From the NCBI RefSeq assembly GCF_033344935.1, contig NZ_JAWPMM010000001.1, positions 1,226,001 through 1,290,000 of the forward strand: a stretch of 64,000 nucleotides of DNA, in the 5' to 3' direction. Made by a program: the position numbers and the translations under genes. The stretch's first letter is position 1. Each line of letters starts with the position of its first letter. A model generated the notes under the pieces. It searched no databases, had not been told where the DNA came from, and saw nothing but the letters and a program-made list of their open reading frames with translations. This document shows, one piece after another, positions 61,781-64,000 of this stretch. This DNA is from Reichenbachiella sp. GTDB lineage: Bacteria; Bacteroidota; Bacteroidia; Cytophagales; Cyclobacteriaceae.

Positions 61781-63270
61781 TGAAAGGTAGGTTTTACATT
61801 TATAGAATGATCACATGGTGTTTTATTCTATGGGCGATAGGTTCGTGTGGCGAAGATGAAGTGACTGAGGAAATCGAGGAGGAGGTAATATTTGCCACCT
61901 CCATCGTTTTGACTGGCGAAGATCTTGAGACCGAAACCCAACGTCAGTTGCAGGTCACTTTTGTCCCCGACAATACCACCGACCAATCAGTGGCTTGGTC
62001 GGTTTCCGATGCTGCCATAGCTGAAATTTCAAGTACCGGCTTGCTTACCGCCAAACAAAACGGCACCGTGACGGTGACGGCGACTGCCTTGGATCAAAGT
62101 ACAGTAACCGCAGACCTCACACTAGAAATTAGCAGTATTTACGAACCAAGTGGCGAAGACATAGAGGTGGCCACAGCAGAAGAATTGGTGGCAGCACTTG
62201 CCGATATAGCGCCGGGCGATGTGATTTTGCTCGCAGGTGGCACCTATGCCATGACAGACAGGATCGTGCTCAATACTTCAGGCACGGCTGCTGAACTAAT
62301 CACCGTGATGGCTGATCCTGAGGCTACAGAAAGACCCATTTTGGATTTTTCTGTCCAAGAAGAAAATTCGTCCAATCAAGGCATTCAGCTCAAAGCGAAT
62401 TATTGGCATTTCAAAGGATTGGATATTCGCAAAGCAGGAGACAATGGTATGCAGATCAAGGGGAGCAACAACACCATCGAGTTTTGTTCATTTTATGAAA
62501 ATTCCGATACCGGTTTGCAGCTTGATGACGGGGCGGCTGATAATTTGATATTGAATTGCGACTCGTATTACAATGCGGACGCCAGTGTAGAAAATGCAGA
62601 TGGTTTCGCCGCCAAGCTGGGTGTAGGCAGTGGTAACAAATTTGTGGGTTGCCGGGCGTGGCAAAACCTGGATGATGGCTGGGACGGATATTTGCGAGGT
62701 GCGGATCACGTGCAAACCGAATATGAAAGTTGCTGGGCAATCAAGAATGGCATCATGAAATCTGGCGAAGTAGGCGGAGGCGATGGCAATGGTTTCAAAA
62801 CCGGAGGGAGCGATGACAAAGACCTTTCGCACCATGCTACCTACAAAAACTGTCTGGCCATAGGCAATGTGTTTGACGGCTTCGACCACAACAGTAATCG
62901 TGGAGCGGTAAGCCTCTATAATTGCGCCGCCTACGACAACGGCACCAATTACAACTTCAGTTCGAGCAATGCTTTGGCTTCATTAGAGGTGAAAAACTGT
63001 GCTGTTGTAGGTGCGACGGGCAGCCTTAATGCCACCAGCAAAGATATCACATTCAATAGCTGGCAAGATGAACTCAGCGCTACCAGCGACGACTATGAGA
63101 GCTTGGCTATTGATCTCTTGCTTGGTGAGAGACAAGCGGATGGTAGTCTGCCAGAGGTAGATTTTATGCAGTTGGTTTCTGGTAGTGATTTGATCGATGC
63201 TGGTACCAATGTTGGATTGACCTTTCAGGGTCAGGCACCAGATATAGGCGTTTTTGAAAAAGAAAATTAA
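61780..63270 (+). CDS. Pectate lyase-like beta-helix lipoprotein with Big_2 domain (PL9)
   Basis: The 496-residue protein has a lipobox GSC (Cys23) and an acidic linker. A bacterial Ig-like Big_2 domain (about 40-122; VTVTATALDQSTVTADLTL) is followed by a right-handed beta-helix with GDVILLAGGTY, YWHFKGLDIRKAGDNGMQIKG, ADGFAAKLGVGSGNKFVGCRAWQNLDDGWDGY-type region and NGFKTGG. The Lys in DGFAAKLG and clustered Asp match the PL9 catalytic and calcium site. It is surface-anchored and would cut homogalacturonan. The next gene starts 17 bp before its end. Confidence 0.88.
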   Translation: MKGRFYIYRMITWCFILWAIGSCGEDEVTEEIEEEVIFATSIVLTGEDLETETQRQLQVTFVPDNTTDQSVAWSVSDAAIAEISSTGLLTAKQNGTVTVTATALDQSTVTADLTLEISSIYEPSGEDIEVATAEELVAALADIAPGDVILLAGGTYAMTDRIVLNTSGTAAELITVMADPEATERPILDFSVQEENSSNQGIQLKANYWHFKGLDIRKAGDNGMQIKGSNNTIEFCSFYENSDTGLQLDDGAADNLILNCDSYYNADASVENADGFAAKLGVGSGNKFVGCRAWQNLDDGWDGYLRGADHVQTEYESCWAIKNGIMKSGEVGGGDGNGFKTGGSDDKDLSHHATYKNCLAIGNVFDGFDHNSNRGAVSLYNCAAYDNGTNYNFSSSNALASLEVKNCAVVGATGSLNATSKDITFNSWQDELSATSDDYESLAIDLLLGERQADGSLPEVDFMQLVSGSDLIDAGTNVGLTFQGQAPDIGVFEKEN

Positions 63271-64000
63271 GATCACGCAAGTAAATCCTAAGAGCATTCT
63301 GATTTTTATAGGGGTGCTCTTTTTTGTTGTGGTCAATGGTTTCTCGCAAGATGCGAAAATCGACACCAGCTATACGGTAAATAGCGCATTCCTAAAATAT
63401 AAAAAGGATTTCCCCAGCATAGAAGTAGTGAAAGCAAATGCTAAAAATGTCTCGATTCGGAAAAATGTGATTTATCACAATACAGAATTAAGAGACCTTA
63501 AACTCGATATTTATAGTCCAAAAAACAATGATCAGAACTTTCCAGCCATTTTCCTGATACATGGTGGCGGTTGGAAATCTGGTGACAAATCACACATGCA
63601 GGCACTCGGGACAGTACTTGCCGAGCGAGGTTATGTGGCCATGGCCATGGAATATCGACTGTCGTCCGAAGCAAAATATCCAGCAGGTGTAGAGGATGTG
63701 AAAGCAGCCGTCAGATGGGCAATGGTTCATGCTTCAGAATTGAATATCGACACCTCCCAGTTAGTGCTGCTAGGCTGCTCGTCTGGTGCGCAAATGGCTT
63801 CTCTGATAGGGATGACCGCTCACGAAAATGGGTTGCCGATCCAGGCCGTCATCAATCTGGATGGCATCTTGGCATTTCATCACCCTGAATCCAGGGAAGG
63901 GGCATCTGCAGCACGTTGGCTGGGAGGGACCTATGCTGAAGCCAAAGAAAATTGGAAAGAAGCCTCGCCGCTGACCCATGCTGGAAAGGGTGATCCTCCC
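63254..64000 (+). CDS. Secreted alpha/beta-hydrolase esterase (BD-FAE-like), cut at the window end
   Basis: A TTG at 63254 inside the PL9 gene opens a frame that stays open to the window end (249 codons). It starts with a good signal peptide: basic KKKIKITQ, a hydrophobic core ILIFIGVLFFVVV, and cleavage near GFSQ. Oxyanion motif FLIHGGGWKSGDK and nucleophile elbow LLGCSSGAQMAS are present, as in HGGGW-type carboxylesterases. An upstream ATG is lacking, so the TTG is the likely start. In this locus it may remove acetyl or feruloyl esters from pectin; this is inference. The catalytic Asp and His are probably beyond the end. Confidence 0.82.
   Translation, partial: MKKKIKITQVNPKSILIFIGVLFFVVVNGFSQDAKIDTSYTVNSAFLKYKKDFPSIEVVKANAKNVSIRKNVIYHNTELRDLKLDIYSPKNNDQNFPAIFLIHGGGWKSGDKSHMQALGTVLAERGYVAMAMEYRLSSEAKYPAGVEDVKAAVRWAMVHASELNIDTSQLVLLGCSSGAQMASLIGMTAHENGLPIQAVINLDGILAFHHPESREGASAARWLGGTYAEAKENWKEASPLTHAGKGDPP

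Noticed and set aside
1-64000. CRISPR arrays, rRNA genes and insertion sequences
   Set aside because: No regularly spaced repeat, no rRNA-like sequence and no transposase was found by reading both strands.

Overview
The window is a 64 kb piece of a Bacteroidota chromosome, probably Cytophagales-like. The evidence is a SusC/SusD pair, long two-component-type beta-propeller proteins, many Bacteroidota-type lipoprotein signals, a DUF4494 protein, a promoter of the TTG/TAnnTTTG type before the tRNA gene, and the HslU, TGT, ComEC and LptF/G variants typical of that phylum. The assignment to order is inference.

Region 1 (1-22.5 kb) is ordinary chromosome. It holds the end of hslU, a bestrophin-like channel, a large propeller sensor without an ATPase domain, a CPBP protease, a DUF885-type lipoprotein, rsmG, an ECF sigma factor overlapping a glycosyltransferase, tgt, an LptF/G permease, an EamA transporter, a CocE-type hydrolase, a crcB/unknown/acpH-like operon, a TerB protein, comEC, phoH, and a SAM hydrolase followed by an ABM-domain protein. 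It ends with tRNA-Leu(CAA).

Region 2 (22,517-38,566) is a 16.0 kb integrative element inserted in the 3' end of that tRNA gene. It is bounded by a 30-bp direct repeat (28/30 identical) that carries the tRNA terminator with it. Paired 12-bp motifs lie inside both ends in opposite order, as expected for integrase arm sites. The right arm carries a tyrosine recombinase, an unknown protein, an excisionase-like HTH protein and a VapE-type NTPase. The middle carries a winged-helix protein, a VirD4/HerA-like membrane ATPase, a membrane M48 homologue that has lost zinc ligands, a PD-(D/E)XK protein and several very small membrane proteins. A zeta-like toxin with a 55-residue upstream partner follows. 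The left arm carries a probable defence cassette: a PD-(D/E)XK nuclease, a KAP P-loop NTPase, an unknown protein, and a divergent DUF413-like gene whose start codon abuts that of the nuclease. I find no relaxase.

Region 3 (38.6-41.2 kb) is one 856-residue protein that joins two cyclic-nucleotide-binding-like domains, a PlsC-like acyltransferase and an SGNH hydrolase.

Region 4 (41.6-64 kb) is a pectin (homogalacturonan) utilisation locus built as two divergent operons. The rightward operon makes the outer-membrane SusC/SusD uptake pair, a surface lipoprotein, acetylesterase CE12, pectate lyases PL1 and PL9, a GH105 hydrolase, pectin methylesterase CE8, polygalacturonase GH28 and an alpha/beta-hydrolase cut by the window end. 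The leftward operon makes uronate isomerase, a three-part TRAP transporter, tagaturonate reductase and altronate dehydratase, which turn galacturonate into 2-keto-3-deoxygluconate. No dedicated regulator and no KDG kinase or aldolase lies in the window.
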